The notes below the pieces were generated by a model, which had not been told where the DNA came from, searched no databases, and saw nothing but the letters and a program-made list of their open reading frames with translations. Positions 44,794-45,717 of a stretch of 45,717 bases of DNA are shown here, one piece after another; the stretch's first letter is position 1, and the number at the start of each line of letters is the position of its first letter. Origin of the DNA: Sphingomonadales bacterium (GTDB lineage Bacteria > Pseudomonadota > Alphaproteobacteria > Sphingomonadales > Sphingomonadaceae); assembly GCA_027491235.1 (NCBI GenBank), contig JAIXWO010000028.1, positions 1 through 45,717 of the forward strand. The letters run 5' to 3'. Position numbers and translations under genes: made by a program.

Positions 44794-45071
44794 TCTGGTC
44801 GCCAACAGCGCTACTTGATGCACAGCGCCTGTATCGATTCCTGGCACCTAAGAACCTCGACGCCGCTGTGCGCGCAGTGGGAGCAATTCGCCAAGGCGTC
44901 AAGTTACTGGAACATCAGCCGGGACTGGGTCGCCCAATTGAGGACATGGACGACAAATTCCGGGATTGGTTCATCGACTTCGGGGATAGTGGCTATGTAG
45001 TCCGATATCGAGTTACGGCCGACACCATCACAATTCTGGGTGTACGGCACCAGAAAGAGGCAGGCTTTTAA
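44781..45071 (+). CDS. RelE/ParE-family toxin
   Basis: The 96-residue product has the family length and order: MPRLIWSPTALLDAQRLYRFL with two N-terminal helices, a PGLGRPIEDM turn, then the beta sheet YVVRYRVTADTITILGVRHQKEAG. ParE members poison DNA gyrase and RelE members cleave ribosome-bound mRNA; sequence alone does not settle which this is, though the RHH antitoxin points to ParE type. It is intact, unlike the remnant at 3137-3361, which is a different sequence. Confidence 0.9.
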   Translation: MPRLIWSPTALLDAQRLYRFLAPKNLDAAVRAVGAIRQGVKLLEHQPGLGRPIEDMDDKFRDWFIDFGDSGYVVRYRVTADTITILGVRHQKEAGF

Positions 45072-45322
45072 TGACTCATGAAAAATAAAATTTGATGGTC
45101 TGCGATGAATATGACCTCAGATTAGGTAATTTTTTTGCCCCGCGCGACCATTGACCCAACGAACAACCAGCCTCTCTCAGCCTCCAACTGTTGTATCCAC
45201 GCATCACCCCAAGCCCATTCCCCCACAATCAACCGAGACCACCCGCATCTCAAAAAACAACAAACCGTTCCCAGCTCTGACACCCGGCATCATCGGCCCG
45301 CGACATCAACCCGCGAGCCTTC

Positions 45323-45717
45323 ATGTCCGTCACCCCTGCATCACAACCACCCACCTCTGCCTTGCCGCGCGTACTGCTGCAGGCGAAGCTGTTGACAGCG
45401 CAGCAGGTGGAGAGCATCACACGCAGTAGCACCAGCGAAAAAATTCCTTTCATCGATGCCTTGATCAAGAGTGGCGCACTGCAACCGGTGGCATTAGCGC
45501 AGTTTTGCTCACAGACCTTTGGTCATCCGCTACTTGATCTCGCCGCACTCGACACCCACTCTCTGCCCGAAAAAGTCATTGATGACCGCCTGATGCAGAC
45601 TCAGCGCGTGGTGGTGCTGGCCAAGCGCAGCAACAAGGTGTGTGTCGCCATCGCCGACCCGACGCAAACGCAGGCGCTGGATCAAGTGAAGTTTCAGACG
45701 GGCTTGTCGGTGGATCC
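45323..45717 (+). CDS. pilB: Type IV pilus assembly ATPase PilB (5' part only)
   Basis: From the ATG at 45323 the frame stays open to the right edge, 131 complete codons. The sequence matches the N-terminal MshEN-type domain of PilB: VLLQAKLLTAQQVESI, FIDALIKSGALQPVALAQF, FGHPLLDLAALD, VVVLAKRSNKVCVAIADPT and LDQVKFQTGLSVD. The ATPase domain lies beyond the window. PilB powers type IV pilus extension from the cytosolic side of the inner membrane. The 250 bp before it hold no other gene; its promoter was not identified. Confidence 0.92.
   Translation, partial: MSVTPASQPPTSALPRVLLQAKLLTAQQVESITRSSTSEKIPFIDALIKSGALQPVALAQFCSQTFGHPLLDLAALDTHSLPEKVIDDRLMQTQRVVVLAKRSNKVCVAIADPTQTQALDQVKFQTGLSVD

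Noticed and set aside
1-45717. CRISPR arrays, tRNA, rRNA, complete insertion sequences
   Set aside because: No regularly spaced repeats, cloverleaf-like runs, rRNA stretches or transposase genes with terminal repeats were noticed when reading both strands.

Overview
The window is chromosomal DNA from a Gram-negative proteobacterium, most likely a betaproteobacterium. This rests on a betaproteobacterial-type PilB start at the right edge next to a CNNM/CorC-type membrane protein, an RfaH-type regulator, and an LPS/O-antigen style of sugar chemistry. Genus is not resolvable from the sequence alone.

Layout. (1) 1-1650, plus strand: the tail of an unknown gene, a possible small secreted peptide, a small secreted Ala/Ser/Gly-rich protein and a secreted DUF2145 protein. 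(2) 1861-41501, minus strand: a ~40 kb polysaccharide cluster, read right to left. It starts with GDP-sugar genes (manC, fcl, gmd), then a UDP-HexNAc dehydrogenase/epimerase pair (tviB-like, wbpP-like) and an ABC exporter (wzm, wzt). Next is an AT-richer block (FemAB-like transferase, methyltransferase, beta-propeller protein, acyltransferase). A long GC-rich block follows with glycosyltransferases, methyltransferases, a deacetylase, two asparagine-synthase-like amidotransferases, wecB, a GT-C-like membrane protein and a flippase-like membrane protein. It ends with a priming module (SDR reductase, PglC-type phosphoglycosyl transferase, WbpM-type dehydratase). Beyond a truncated parE remnant lies ugd. 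(3) 41502-42538: a long leader with an ops-like site and a terminator-like hairpin, then rfaH, all on the minus strand. (4) 43087-45717, plus strand: corC-like gene, a ParD/ParE-type toxin-antitoxin pair with a palindromic operator, and the 5' end of pilB.

How it works together (inference). The WbpM-type dehydratase and the reductase would make UDP-QuiNAc or UDP-FucNAc, which the small phosphoglycosyl transferase loads onto undecaprenyl phosphate. Five GT4 enzymes extend the chain with sugars that could include L-Fuc, GlcA, HexNAcA (amidated by the AsnB-like enzymes) and ManNAc. Seven methyltransferase domains plus acyl-, FemAB- and deacetylase-type enzymes decorate it, and Wzm/Wzt exports it. 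A methyltransferase-GT2 fusion, an LPG-synthase-type membrane protein and a GT-C-like protein form a possible separate undecaprenyl-phosphate-sugar route ending in the periplasm. The most striking regulatory feature is the ops-like element and hairpin in the leader, 200 bp downstream of rfaH, which suggests RfaH-dependent antitermination of the whole cluster.
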